Source: Anaerolineae bacterium (lineage in GTDB: Bacteria; Chloroflexota; Anaerolineae; Aggregatilineales; Phototrophicaceae). Taken from it: a DNA stretch of 64,000 nt. The translations under genes were made by a program, and so were the position numbers. Shown in pieces: positions 9,019-17,372 of this stretch. The stretch's first letter is position 1, and every line of letters begins with the position of its first letter. The DNA is taken from positions 32,493 through 96,492 of the forward strand of contig JAIOHM010000036.1 of the NCBI GenBank assembly GCA_019912965.1, in the 5' to 3' direction. The notes beneath the pieces were generated by a model that saw nothing but the letters and a program-made list of their open reading frames with translations, did not search any database and was not told where the DNA came from.

Positions 9019-12000
9019 CTATAGCTGTTTCGCAAACCACGCGGCGGTTTCCGCGATGTCCGCCCGATCAGGATACAGTTTGACCAGCAGTTCCAGATAG
9101 TTCAGTTCCATATCCAGGCTAGAAGCATCGCAATTGGCTGGCAGTGCCTGCTGGTAATGGTTGCGGGCAGCCTCACTCTGTCCCCGCATCAAGGCCAATT
9201 TCGCCAGCACCCGCTGTCGTAGACAGATATCTTCCTGTTTAGCCTGTGCCAAAGCTTCGGTCTGTGCCCAATCCGGTTGGGGATCTGCACCGCGTATTTG
9301 CTGTATGACAGCGTGCCAAAAAGCATCGTGAGGGCTTTGCGGAGCTAATTCAAGAGACCGATTCAGGTCTTGTGCTGCCGATGCATAATCCGTAATTTGC
9401 AGGTAAATGAGCGCCCGGAAATAGGCATTGGCACTATCTTCGGGCTGAAACTTGATCGCATGGGTGATATCAATAAGTGCGGCTGCATAATCTTTCAAAG
9501 CATAATGGGTTCGCCCCCGCCAGTAGTGGTTGTTGCCATCCTCTGGCTGTAGCTCGATAGCCCGGCTGAAATCTGCTAAGGCTGCCGGATAGTCTTTCAA
9601 AGCATAATGGGTTCGCCCCCGCCAGTAGTAGTTGTTGCCATCCCCCGGCAAAAGCTCAATAGCCCGGCTAAGGTCAGCTAAGGCCGCTGGATAGTTTTTC
9701 AATTCATGTTGTATAGCACCACGCCAATTGTAGTGGCTGCCATCCTCTGGCTGTAGCTCGATTGCCCGACTGAGATCTGCTAAGGCTGCCGGGTAATCCT
9801 GTAAATCGCTGTGGGTTCGCCCTCGCCAGAAATAGTTGTATCCATCTTTCGGCTGAAGCTCAATCGCGCGGCCTAAATCCGCTAAGGCTGCCGGGTAATC
9901 CTGCAACTCGCTGTGCATCCGTCCCCGCCAGAAGTAGTTGTCACCCTCCTCAGGCCGAAGCTCGACAGCCCGGCTGAAATCTGCTAAAGCGGCTGGGTAA
10001 TCTTGCAGCTCACGGTGTGTAAACCCCCGCCAGTAGTAATGACTGCCATTTTCCGGTTGAAGCGCGACAGCCCGGTTGAAATCTGCTAAAGCGGCTGCAT
10101 ACTCTTGCAAAGCGTAATGGGTTCGCCCCCGCCAGTAGTAGTTACTGCCCTCCTCTGGCTGAAGCTCGACAAGCCGATTAAAATTCGTTAAAGCGGCTGC
10201 ATACTCTTGCAACTCGTAATGCATTGTGCCGCACCAGTAGTAGTTACTGCCCTCCTCTGGCTGAAGCTCGATAACATGGTTGAAATCCGTTAAAGCGGCG
10301 GAGTAGTCCTGCAACTCGTAGTTTGTCAAACCACGCATGACATAGTTATAGCCACCTTCTGGCAAAAGCTCGATTGCCCGACTGAAATCCGGGAGTGCAG
10401 TCAAAAAGTCTTTCAAATCGTAGTGCGTCATTCCCCGCCAATAGTAGTTGTAGCCGTCCTCCGGTAGAAACACCACAGCCTGGTTGAAATCCGCTAAAGC
10501 AGATGCATAGTCTTGCAACTCGCGGTGTGTTCCTCCCCGCCAATAGTAGTTGCTGCCATCCTCCGGCTGAAGTTCGATTGCACGGCTAAAATCTGTTAAT
10601 GCGGCTGGGTAGTTTTTCTGTTGATAGTGTGTCCGCCCCCGCCAGTAGTAGTTGTCACCCTCCTCCGGCTGTAGCTCGATGGCACGGCTGAAATCTGATA
10701 GGGAATTGGTGGGGTTTTCGCTCCAATAATGTGCTCGCCCACGATTCCAAAATGCAAGTGCCTGCATTTCCGGGGGAAAAGGTTTTATATTATCAATCAG
10801 TGCATCCAGCATGGGGGTAGCCTGCTTATAATCATCTGCATTCCACGCAATCATGCCATCAGTGATTTTGTTCCCCCAGACGATAATGTCGGCTTCTTCG
10901 AGGGCTTCACCCGCTGCCCGCACGGTTTCCCCCAATGCCTTGTCATACTCAGCCGGAGAACCGGAATCGAAGGTATCCAATATACAAGCAACCCAGACAT
11001 CAGTCGCGCCGCGCCCTTTGGCACAGATAAGGTGGTACAGCCATTCGAGGTTGTAATACTGCCAGCGTTCGTCATACAGGCCATCTTTTAATTCCAACTT
11101 GAGCGAATCGCGTTCGGCGGCGTAATAATCAGCCAGTTTGGTGTGCATCTCCTGCCAGCGGCGGCGGCTTTCCTGACGGCGCTGGCGTAGAATCAACTTA
11201 CGGACGACATCATGATAAGCCCAGCCGGATTCAACTTTCTGGCTGACGAAGGACATGCCGCGCACAAAGTCGAACATGGGTGCGGACTGTTCCTCGCCCA
11301 GCAAAACCATGACCACATCCAGATTCAACGCGCGCGGTAAGGCACAGGCCAGCACCGCCTGCCGCTGGACTTCTTCCCCCACCCATTTCAAAAAGCGGTC
11401 GATGGCCTCACCTGTCGGGTCGCCTAACTGGTCGGGATCATCCGGGACGCGGTTCGCCAGCGTGGTCAGCATCACCGGAACGCGCCCACTGAGTTTGAGG
11501 ATAATTTCGATGGCGCTCTCGTCGGTGATGTTCTGTTTGGTCAGGTATTCGCGGGCTTCAGCTTCAGTGAAGGGTTCGAGGCGGATGGTTTCCAGAAAGG
11601 GTTCAATGACCTCGCTCATCCAACCCTGACCGAGTTCATAGCGCCCCGCCATGACCAGCAGCACATCCAGCGCCAGATCGCCATATTTGCCTTCTAATAG
11701 ATCGCGCAGCCAGCCATCCAGATAGTCGATGGTTTTCTCGTAAGTATCGAAGAACAACGCCACCGAAGTGCGGTCGGCAATGTTGGAAAGGCTTTCGACG
11801 AACAGCGGCGTCAGCACTTCGACGGGTTCCAGCACCAAACGGGCTTCGTCCTTGCTGCCCAATTTACGGGCGACAAAATCGGCAAATTCGGTGGATTTTT
11901 CGACGATAAAATCTTCGCCCACCAAACCCATCGCCAAGCCGCCCGCGACAGGCACTTGCTTGATGAACTCAACGCCGATGCGTCCACCGGCTTTACCGAC

Positions 12001-12399
12001 GGCGGCTGCAAAACCTTTGGGACGTTCGGGGTCGGCATCAATCTCGTTTTTGCGCTGGCGGTAGGTTTTGTAACGGTCGGTGAAAGCCTTCAGGGAATGC
12101 CCCTGCTTTTCCAGTTCATCCGCCAGTGCGCTCATCACGCCGAGGACGCTGGGTGATGTGAATTCATCCACACCAGCAGCAGCATATTTCATCTCGGTCA
12201 CAATGGTTCGGTAGCGGCGTAAAAGCGTAGTCTTGCCAATGCCGCCCTCGCCGCACACCATCCAGATCAATTTACGTCCCTCGGATTCTGGCGGACGTTC
12301 CAGATTGCGGCGGAAGTTATCCAGTGCTTGTTGGCGTCCGGCAAAGACTTCCTGAGAACGCTGGCGGGCAAGTTCGCGGCGGGTGGGGCGTCGGTTCAT
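9019..12399 (-). CDS. STAND-family NTPase with 14 C-terminal TPR repeats
   Basis: 1126 residues. An N-terminal P-loop ATPase has Walker A GEGGIGKT (residues 50-57) and a Walker B-like VALFFDTYEKT near residue 215, followed by a winged-helix-like region and then 14 tandem 34-residue tetratricopeptide units of the form NYYWRGRTHY-L-DY-AALADFSRAIELQPEDG. This is the layout of signal-transducing STAND ATPases (NB-ARC/AP-ATPase type), where the repeats sense a ligand and the ATPase oligomerises. No effector domain (TIR, caspase, nuclease) is visible at the N-terminus. AAAGGA lies about 11 bases before the ATG. The repeats are nearly identical, so the array has expanded recently. Regulatory or defence roles are both possible. 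Confidence 0.82.
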   Translation of the reverse strand: MNRRPTRRELARQRSQEVFAGRQQALDNFRRNLERPPESEGRKLIWMVCGEGGIGKTTLLRRYRTIVTEMKYAAAGVDEFTSPSVLGVMSALADELEKQGHSLKAFTDRYKTYRQRKNEIDADPERPKGFAAAVGKAGGRIGVEFIKQVPVAGGLAMGLVGEDFIVEKSTEFADFVARKLGSKDEARLVLEPVEVLTPLFVESLSNIADRTSVALFFDTYEKTIDYLDGWLRDLLEGKYGDLALDVLLVMAGRYELGQGWMSEVIEPFLETIRLEPFTEAEAREYLTKQNITDESAIEIILKLSGRVPVMLTTLANRVPDDPDQLGDPTGEAIDRFLKWVGEEVQRQAVLACALPRALNLDVVMVLLGEEQSAPMFDFVRGMSFVSQKVESGWAYHDVVRKLILRQRRQESRRRWQEMHTKLADYYAAERDSLKLELKDGLYDERWQYYNLEWLYHLICAKGRGATDVWVACILDTFDSGSPAEYDKALGETVRAAGEALEEADIIVWGNKITDGMIAWNADDYKQATPMLDALIDNIKPFPPEMQALAFWNRGRAHYWSENPTNSLSDFSRAIELQPEEGDNYYWRGRTHYQQKNYPAALTDFSRAIELQPEDGSNYYWRGGTHRELQDYASALADFNQAVVFLPEDGYNYYWRGMTHYDLKDFLTALPDFSRAIELLPEGGYNYVMRGLTNYELQDYSAALTDFNHVIELQPEEGSNYYWCGTMHYELQEYAAALTNFNRLVELQPEEGSNYYWRGRTHYALQEYAAALADFNRAVALQPENGSHYYWRGFTHRELQDYPAALADFSRAVELRPEEGDNYFWRGRMHSELQDYPAALADLGRAIELQPKDGYNYFWRGRTHSDLQDYPAALADLSRAIELQPEDGSHYNWRGAIQHELKNYPAALADLSRAIELLPGDGNNYYWRGRTHYALKDYPAALADFSRAIELQPEDGNNHYWRGRTHYALKDYAAALIDITHAIKFQPEDSANAYFRALIYLQITDYASAAQDLNRSLELAPQSPHDAFWHAVIQQIRGADPQPDWAQTEALAQAKQEDICLRQRVLAKLALMRGQSEAARNHYQQALPANCDASSLDMELNYLELLVKLYPDRADIAETAAWFAKQL
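9370..10720 (-). repeat. Tandem 102-bp coding repeats (TPR array)
   Basis: The TPR part of the STAND gene is a DNA-level tandem repeat with a 102-bp period (34 codons), about 13 units long. Segments such as the reverse complement of TACTACTGGCGGGG recur in almost every unit. The high nucleotide similarity implies unequal exchange or gene conversion, and copy number may vary between strains. Confidence 0.8.
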
Positions 12400-12546
12400 G
12401 GATAAAGTATCCTTTGGCAGCGCATAACAACAATATTATCGCATGAAATCGGACAATCGGATAATTAAAAAAGGGCTTCGTTCGCGCGGTAGTTGAAATG
12501 CAGTTCGTGAGTGGTTCAGAGACGGTTCGTAATCCGCGTAATAATC

Positions 12547-12571
12547 ACCTGATACCCCCTGTTTATCAGGT
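12547..12571. promoter_or_regulatory. Inverted repeat upstream of F420-type oxidoreductase gene
   Basis: ACCTGATA (12547-12554) and TATCAGGT (12564-12571) form a perfect 8-bp dyad with a 9-base spacer in the 300-bp divergent gap between the STAND gene and the oxidoreductase gene. No U-tract follows, so an operator is more likely than a terminator. Apart from this I see nothing else in the gap (12400-12699). Confidence 0.35.
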
Positions 12572-12699
12572 CACAAAAATGGGCGGAATGTAATACACAC
12601 TTATGCTGTTGTGGGCAGGTCATTATCGGTTTACACTAAACGCACCTGAATGTGGATAAGGGATGCGGTCAGCACTGCCCCCTAAACGAAAGGCGTGAT

Positions 12700-13647
12700 A
12701 TGGCACAGATTGGCATCATGATCGAAGGGCAGGATGGGCTGAATTGGGGACGCTGGACGCGCATCCTGAAGGCGGCGGAGGATTTCGGCTATCAGTGCGT
12801 GTTTCGCTCCGACCATTTCACCAATGCCATGCCGCCGGATAAGGATTCGCTGGAACTGTGGGTCTCACTGACTTATGCGGCTTCGCATACCAAACGCATC
12901 GAATTCGGTTCGCTGGTCGCGCCTGTCACCTTTCGCCAGCCCGCCATGACCGTTCGCATGGCGGCGGGTGTGGATGATCTCAGCGGTGGGCGTTTGGTGC
13001 TGGGTTTGGGTGCGGGTTGGCAGGAACGCGAACATGCTAAATTCGGCGTCCGCTTTTATGATGTCCCTACCCGTCATGCCATGCTGGAAGAAGCGCTGGA
13101 AATTACAACACGCCTGCTGCGGAGCGATACGCCTGTCAGCTACGCGGGCAAACACTTCACCCTGGACGAAGCGATTTTGCTGCCGCGTCCCGCCCGCCGC
13201 ACGCCGATTTTGATTGGTGGGAATGGGCCGCAAAAAACGCTGCCGCTGGTGGCGCAGTATGCTGATGAATGGAACGCGGTTTATCTGGCGCTGGCGGATT
13301 ACAAATCACGGGCAGCCCATCTGGATGCCCTGCTGCGTGAACGCGAACGTGCGCCGGGGGATGTGAAACGTTCGCTGATGACTCAGGTGATTTATGCGCC
13401 TGACGAAGCGACCCTGAACGCCCGTTTGGATGAGTGGTTCGGGAAGCGCAATCAGCCGCGCGGCACAGCTGATGATTTGTTCAATCGGGGTATTCTGGCG
13501 GGCACACCCGCTATGCTCATCGACCAGATTGGCGCATATACGACAGCGGGCGTCCAACGCTTTATGTTCCAATGGCTCGATCAGGATGACATCGCCGGAC
13601 TGGAAAACTTCGCCCATGATGTGCTGCCGCACTTTCATAAAGCATGA
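12700..13647 (+). CDS. LLM-class F420-dependent oxidoreductase
   Basis: 315 residues of the luciferase-like monooxygenase fold, closest to the stand-alone F420-dependent LLM enzymes. Signatures seen are VFRSDHF near residue 33, SLVAPVTFRQPAM, and the cofactor-loop GRLVLGLGAGWQEREH followed by PILIGGNGPQKTLPLVAQYADEWN. The family moves hydride between F420 (or FMN) and small organic substrates; the substrate here is unknown. ATG 12700 is chosen over an in-frame ATG at 12652 because AAAGGCG lies just before it and the family begins with a similar -QIGIM- strand. It stands alone and is convergent with the next gene. Confidence 0.85.
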   Translation: MAQIGIMIEGQDGLNWGRWTRILKAAEDFGYQCVFRSDHFTNAMPPDKDSLELWVSLTYAASHTKRIEFGSLVAPVTFRQPAMTVRMAAGVDDLSGGRLVLGLGAGWQEREHAKFGVRFYDVPTRHAMLEEALEITTRLLRSDTPVSYAGKHFTLDEAILLPRPARRTPILIGGNGPQKTLPLVAQYADEWNAVYLALADYKSRAAHLDALLRERERAPGDVKRSLMTQVIYAPDEATLNARLDEWFGKRNQPRGTADDLFNRGILAGTPAMLIDQIGAYTTAGVQRFMFQWLDQDDIAGLENFAHDVLPHFHKA

Positions 13648-13657
13648 ATTGCCAAGC

Positions 13658-14158
13658 CTAACGAATGCCAAAGAACTGAAGCATCCGTGAGAAAAAAGAA
13701 CCTTGAGTCGGGGTTGGCGTCGCAGTAAGCATCAATGGCAGATCATTGGAGTCTTGCGTATCAACCCGAAAACTCCACGTTTCGCTCTGTGCCGATCCCA
13801 TCGCCTTAGCGGTAAAAACCTGCCACTCATAAGTTCCGTCTGGTAACAGCTCATTTTCATTTTCAAAATCATAGGGCATACAATCGATGTGCAGTTCGAC
13901 ACACCACTGTGCTGTAAAATTCTCGCCTCTCACCGTAACATGGGTGATAAACCCTGTGGTGATGAATTCGAGTTCCTGAATGGTGATACTTTGCGTCAGC
14001 ACCGCCCCATCAGGTGGATAAACCAGGATCGGTGGGGCAGGCTGCGAAGTAGGTGTCACAGTTGGGGTAGGTTCTGTCTGCAAAACAGATGGCGGACTGC
14101 CAAACGCCGTCAGCAGCCCCATAAGGAAGATCCCAATAAATACGAAAGTTGAGCGCAT
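13658..14158 (-). CDS. Secreted or membrane-anchored protein with Thr/Pro linker
   Basis: 166 residues from ATG 14158 (the frame is open upstream to 14203). An N-terminal hydrophobic segment (STFVFIGIFLMGLLTAFG) is followed by a Thr/Pro-rich linker (TEPTPTVTPTSQP) and an extracellular beta-rich domain with two cysteines in WCVELHIDC. The domain resembles fibronectin-like folds often seen in Chloroflexota surface proteins (ILVYPPDGAVL, then DGTYEWQVFTA and ETWSFRVDT). A second short PTPTQ stretch precedes the C-terminus. The ribosome-binding site is weak (GAGGGC). Function unknown. Confidence 0.6.
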   Translation of the reverse strand: MRSTFVFIGIFLMGLLTAFGSPPSVLQTEPTPTVTPTSQPAPPILVYPPDGAVLTQSITIQELEFITTGFITHVTVRGENFTAQWCVELHIDCMPYDFENENELLPDGTYEWQVFTAKAMGSAQSETWSFRVDTQDSNDLPLMLTATPTPTQGSFFSRMLQFFGIR

Positions 14159-14283
14159 GAAGCCCTCGCAGTTTGCAAATTTCACGCCAGCCGCTTCTAT
14201 CATAACCGCGTTTTGTGCCTGATGAGGAGATTTGTGATGGGTAAACGATGTTATACTGAATGCAGGCGAGAGAGGTGCAGACG

Positions 14284-14802
14284 ATGTTCATCCAAAAAGA
14301 AATGACGGCTGAAGAATTTCTGGCATTTGCCGAGCAGCACCCGGATAAACGTTTTGACTTTATTGACGGGGAGATCGTTGAAGTGTCGCCCAAGCCGATT
14401 CATGGTCGTAAACAGGTTATTTTCGCTGCCGCATTAGAGTCTTACGCACAGCAAAATCCCACAGTCGGAGTCGTCTACACCGAAGTGCTGCATGTCCTGA
14501 ATGGCGAGAAGTTTATGCCAGATGTGTGCATCAATGTGGAAAGCGATGAAAATTATCTCACCACACCGCCCTTGTTCGCCGTCGAAATCCGTTCCGAGAG
14601 TCAGAGCCGGGAATCTCAACGCCGCAAAGCCCGCGCTTACATTCGACATGGCTCAAAAATGGTTGTCCTGCTGCTGCCCGGTGAATGTGTAGAAGTCTAT
14701 CGACCAGATCGTGAACCCCTGATTCTGACCGCTGATGATGTGCTGGATGGTGAGGATGTGCTGCCCGGTTTCAAGCTCCCGCTGAACCGCCTCCTGCCCT
14801 GA
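14284..14802 (+). CDS. Uma2-family (DUF820) putative restriction-fold nuclease
   Basis: 172 residues from ATG 14284 (GAGAGGTG upstream; an in-frame ATG at 14260 is less likely). It has the Uma2 pattern: MTAEEFLAF, then RFDFIDGEIVEVSP, a PDVCI strand, FAVEIRSESQS, and KARAYIRHG near residue 120. The D/E-x-E residues of PDV and VEI match the PD-(D/E)xK nuclease fold. Uma2 genes are numerous in cyanobacteria and Chloroflexota and their role is not settled. The gene is monocistronic here, and there is no linked toxin or antitoxin partner. Confidence 0.82.
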   Translation: MFIQKEMTAEEFLAFAEQHPDKRFDFIDGEIVEVSPKPIHGRKQVIFAAALESYAQQNPTVGVVYTEVLHVLNGEKFMPDVCINVESDENYLTTPPLFAVEIRSESQSRESQRRKARAYIRHGSKMVVLLLPGECVEVYRPDREPLILTADDVLDGEDVLPGFKLPLNRLLP

Positions 14803-14841
14803 CACATCCGGTTCTTGAAATCCATTCCATCTGCGAGATTG

Positions 14842-15600
14842 CTAATGGGCTAAACGACACACATGAATGATATGCCCGCTCGCTTGGGTAAGCGTGCTTT
14901 TATCCCAATCGCCGAAACTTTCCAGAATGATAAATCCGTTATGGTGCAATAGCGTTTTCATTTCCTGCGGGAATGTGTAGCGTAGTGAAAGCGGCGCGTG
15001 TTTTACGATTTCCTGCCCCTTCAGGTCTTTCCAACGGCGGATCGCAGTTTCGGTTTTGATCTGACTCAACCAATCGAAGTGTTGTGTGCCAGAAACCCGG
15101 ACTTCCTGCTTGTCGCCCTGTGTGTAAGTGAACCACTCCTGTTCGACTTCATCTTTAAGCAGGTCTATGTTGGGCATTATCGTCCCGACGATGAAGCGTC
15201 CGTCTGGCTCAAGATGTTCGCGTACCCGTGCCAGCATGTTTTCCTGATCAGCCTGCGTGAGCATATGCTGGAAGGTCGCGCCCGATTCAAAAATCAGCCG
15301 AAAAGTGCGTGAAAGCGCAAAATCGCGGGTATCGGCTGTAATCCATTGCACAGAAAGCTGCTGTGCTTTACTTTTCGCCCGCGCAATCATCTGCGGCGCA
15401 ATATCCAGCCCAGTGATGTCAACGCCCTGCTGTGCCATCGGGATAGTGATGCGTCCCGTGCCGCAGCCGAGTTCGAGAACCGCACCGCCGATCTGCTGCG
15501 CGTAGGCTAAATAAAACTCGCCATCGGGTTCAAAATCGGTATTTTCCTGATCATAAATTTCGGGGTCAGCATATTCTTCCAGGTTGGTAAAGGTAGTCAT
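14842..15600 (-). CDS. Class I SAM-dependent methyltransferase
   Basis: 252 residues. Motif I is VLELGCGTGRI (residues ~41-51), followed by an acidic GLD at the end of strand 2 and WITADTRDF as motif III region. The C-terminal part (SLRYTFPQEMKTLLHHNGF) is the usual methyltransferase tail. AAGGGAATCTG precedes the ATG. The family acts on small molecules; no substrate is indicated by the neighbours. It is convergent with the Uma2 gene, with 39 bp between the two stop codons. Confidence 0.8.
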   Translation of the reverse strand: MTTFTNLEEYADPEIYDQENTDFEPDGEFYLAYAQQIGGAVLELGCGTGRITIPMAQQGVDITGLDIAPQMIARAKSKAQQLSVQWITADTRDFALSRTFRLIFESGATFQHMLTQADQENMLARVREHLEPDGRFIVGTIMPNIDLLKDEVEQEWFTYTQGDKQEVRVSGTQHFDWLSQIKTETAIRRWKDLKGQEIVKHAPLSLRYTFPQEMKTLLHHNGFIILESFGDWDKSTLTQASGHIIHVCRLAH

Positions 15601-15675
15601 TCAGATTCCCTTATGCCTCTGATCGCTTGTTATCCACTCGCAGAATAGGTAACACTTATATTTGGTGTTGGATTC

Positions 15676-16089
15676 CTAGCCCTTCGGCACAGCATCCGCC
15701 GCCAGATCGCGCAGGCGTTGGTTCAAAATGGCGTGGGATTCTTCGATGGTTTTGGCAAAGGCGAAGGGATGGCGCGTCACAAAAACCGTGTACACCTTGC
15801 TGAACACATTCCACAGCGAGACGAACAGCGTGTTTGCTCCCAAAAACACAGTCATCTTCACACGCGAATTCTGCTTCGCGCTCATCGACCGTGCATTCGA
15901 CATGGCCGAAAGGGGTACGCCACCGCTTTCCCGCAGATCAATAATCGCGCATACCGGATACGTGACGCTGTTAATCAGCGCATCGCCCTCTTTCTGGGCG
16001 TTATAAGCCTCGTCCCACGTCCATTTGCCGATCATCCGCATCCGAACAATCGTCTTTTCGGCGTTATCCCATTCAACTGTTACAGGCAT
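15676..16089 (-). CDS. Unknown soluble protein, STAS-like paralogue 1
   Basis: 137 residues from ATG 16089, placed 10 bp after the toxin gene stop with AGGA in between; an upstream ATG at 16116 would overlap that gene. The sequence (VEWDNAEKTIVRMRMIGKWT, then CAIIDLRESGGVPLSAM and VFLGANTLFVSLWNVFSKV) matches the gene at 16824-17249 along its length. Alternating strands and helices recall SpoIIAA/STAS domains, but I cannot confirm this. The two paralogues flank a toxin-antitoxin pair on the same strand, so all four genes may share a transcript. Function unknown. Confidence 0.6.
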   Translation of the reverse strand: MPVTVEWDNAEKTIVRMRMIGKWTWDEAYNAQKEGDALINSVTYPVCAIIDLRESGGVPLSAMSNARSMSAKQNSRVKMTVFLGANTLFVSLWNVFSKVYTVFVTRHPFAFAKTIEESHAILNQRLRDLAADAVPKG

Positions 16090-16099
16090 GGGGTTTATC

Positions 16100-16561
16100 C
16101 TATTTCTCAAGCTCATCCAGAATCAGGATGGGTATCTCAGCGACACGTTTGAGGCTCAAATCATTCGTCAGAAATGCACCACAGCCATACTCAATCGCCG
16201 TTGCAATATGCAGCGCATCTGGAGAGCGTAGATGATACCGAGCGCGCAAATCAGCAGCCAATTCGGCTGTTTTAGCAGTTACGGGTATGAGTCGGAACAG
16301 GACACTATGTAAGAGAATATTTTGATATTCTTGAACTAGTTTCCCTTGACCAAGCCGTAGTGGATGGGTAAGTACCTCGGTCAATGTAATCACCGAACTC
16401 ACACCTTCAATCGGAACATCTTCAATCTGTTCAACGATTGCATCCATCCGATCAATATAGATCGGGTTTTCCTCAACATAATAAATGAGCGGGGCGGCTT
16501 CAATATAAAGACTTTTAATGCCGCTTAGGGCAGCACTAACTTTTATAGGTTGCGATCCCAC
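16100..16561 (-). CDS. PIN-domain toxin (VapC-like) with Asp to Glu change
   Basis: 153 residues. It has the PIN ribonuclease layout: strand 1 SLYIEAAPLIYYVE, TLTEVL, SPDALHIATA and AFLTNDLSL. These supply the acidic residues that bind metal. The first acidic residue is normally Asp (YIDTAP in relatives) but is Glu21 here. The gene starts at GTG 16561 and overlaps the antitoxin gene by 19 bp, the usual layout of vapBC operons. VapC toxins cut tRNA or rRNA and are neutralised by the partner. Whether the Glu version is fully active cannot be told from sequence. Confidence 0.82.
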   Translation of the reverse strand: MGSQPIKVSAALSGIKSLYIEAAPLIYYVEENPIYIDRMDAIVEQIEDVPIEGVSSVITLTEVLTHPLRLGQGKLVQEYQNILLHSVLFRLIPVTAKTAELAADLRARYHLRSPDALHIATAIEYGCGAFLTNDLSLKRVAEIPILILDELEK

Positions 16562-16767
16562 TCATCCCGTCCTTGGTTAATATATGCCTGAGCATCAATG
16601 CCTGACCAGATTTCCTTGCCCAAGCCGCGCAGTTCCCGGAGGCTGCGCTGCTTTGGTGTACCTTTAGTCGAAGGTTCAGTCATCATATCAACCAGTGCCT
16701 TGATAAGTTGCTTACGCTCATCAATAGACAAAGTTCGTGCTTCTTGAATCATTTCTTGCACAGACAT
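16543..16767 (-). CDS. Antitoxin partner of the PIN-domain toxin
   Basis: 74 residues. The N-terminal MSVQEMIQEARTLSIDERKQ and LIKALVDMM segments form the helical region common in antitoxins linked to PIN proteins. The C-terminal GKEIWSGIDAQAYINQGR and EWDR tail resembles toxin-binding segments of the same family. It overlaps the toxin gene by 19 bp, so expression is coupled. An AGGAGGCAT site lies just before the ATG (16768-16780). DNA binding and autoregulation are expected from the family but no operator is evident. Confidence 0.78.
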   Translation of the reverse strand: MSVQEMIQEARTLSIDERKQLIKALVDMMTEPSTKGTPKQRSLRELRGLGKEIWSGIDAQAYINQGRDEWDRNL

Positions 16768-16823
16768 ACAGTATGCCTCCTATAAATCATTATAGCGCAA
16801 CCTGTTCAGTGCATAGGAGTGAT

Positions 16824-17249
16824 TTAAGAGGCTTTAGGCGGCGTGCTGACCTCGGCATCTGAGCGATTTGCCTGTACACGAGCCAGCACTGCATGAGCTT
16901 CTTCGAGGGTACGAACGAGGGTGAATTCTTCTTCGCGCACGAACAGGGCATAAACCTTGCGGAAAATATCCCACAGGTTATGGAGCAAGGCGCTTGTGCC
17001 TACCATCACTGTCAGCCCTGTGCGTGGGTGACGCCTGCCGATCATATGCCGTGCGTGGGTGATCGAATAGATCGGGATGGCGGCACTGCTGCGAAAGTCG
17101 ATGATCGGGTCAACCACATGATCGACGCTTTCCAGCATGGTGTAGCCTTCCTGCGAAGCCGCGTACATCTCCTCCCATGTCCACTGCCCGATCACCTCCA
17201 TACGGATGATGGTTTTGGCTTCGTTTTCCCACAGCAGTTTGATCGACAT
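16824..17249 (-). CDS. Unknown soluble protein, STAS-like paralogue 2
   Basis: 141 residues, clearly related to the protein at 15676-16089: both share EAKTIIRMEVIGQWTWEE or its equivalent, a PIIDFRSSAAIPIYS segment, and LWDIFRKVYALFVREE. It lacks transmembrane segments and cysteines. AGGTTTTATC precedes the ATG. It lies upstream of the toxin-antitoxin pair on the same strand, 57 bp away. I do not recognise a characterised family. A SpoIIAA-like (STAS) fold is a guess based on the strand-helix pattern. Confidence 0.6.
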   Translation of the reverse strand: MSIKLLWENEAKTIIRMEVIGQWTWEEMYAASQEGYTMLESVDHVVDPIIDFRSSAAIPIYSITHARHMIGRRHPRTGLTVMVGTSALLHNLWDIFRKVYALFVREEEFTLVRTLEEAHAVLARVQANRSDAEVSTPPKAS

Positions 17250-17372
17250 GATAAAACCTAAAATTGTAAATATATTTTTATAGTCTAGCTGAACACCTTC
17301 ATTCCGCCACTATGACCTTTTGGCTACAAAATACAATATTACCATTCACGATTTTAACATACTAAACGATCT

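Noticed and set aside
8807..9040. Minus-strand frame similar to another at 54941-55135
   Set aside because: The similarity is at DNA level through the dispersed repeat; codon usage and low-complexity peptide do not support a gene.
9370..10720. Regular 102-bp repeats that could look like a CRISPR array
   Set aside because: The whole period is coding TPR sequence in frame; there are no short identical repeats with unique spacers.
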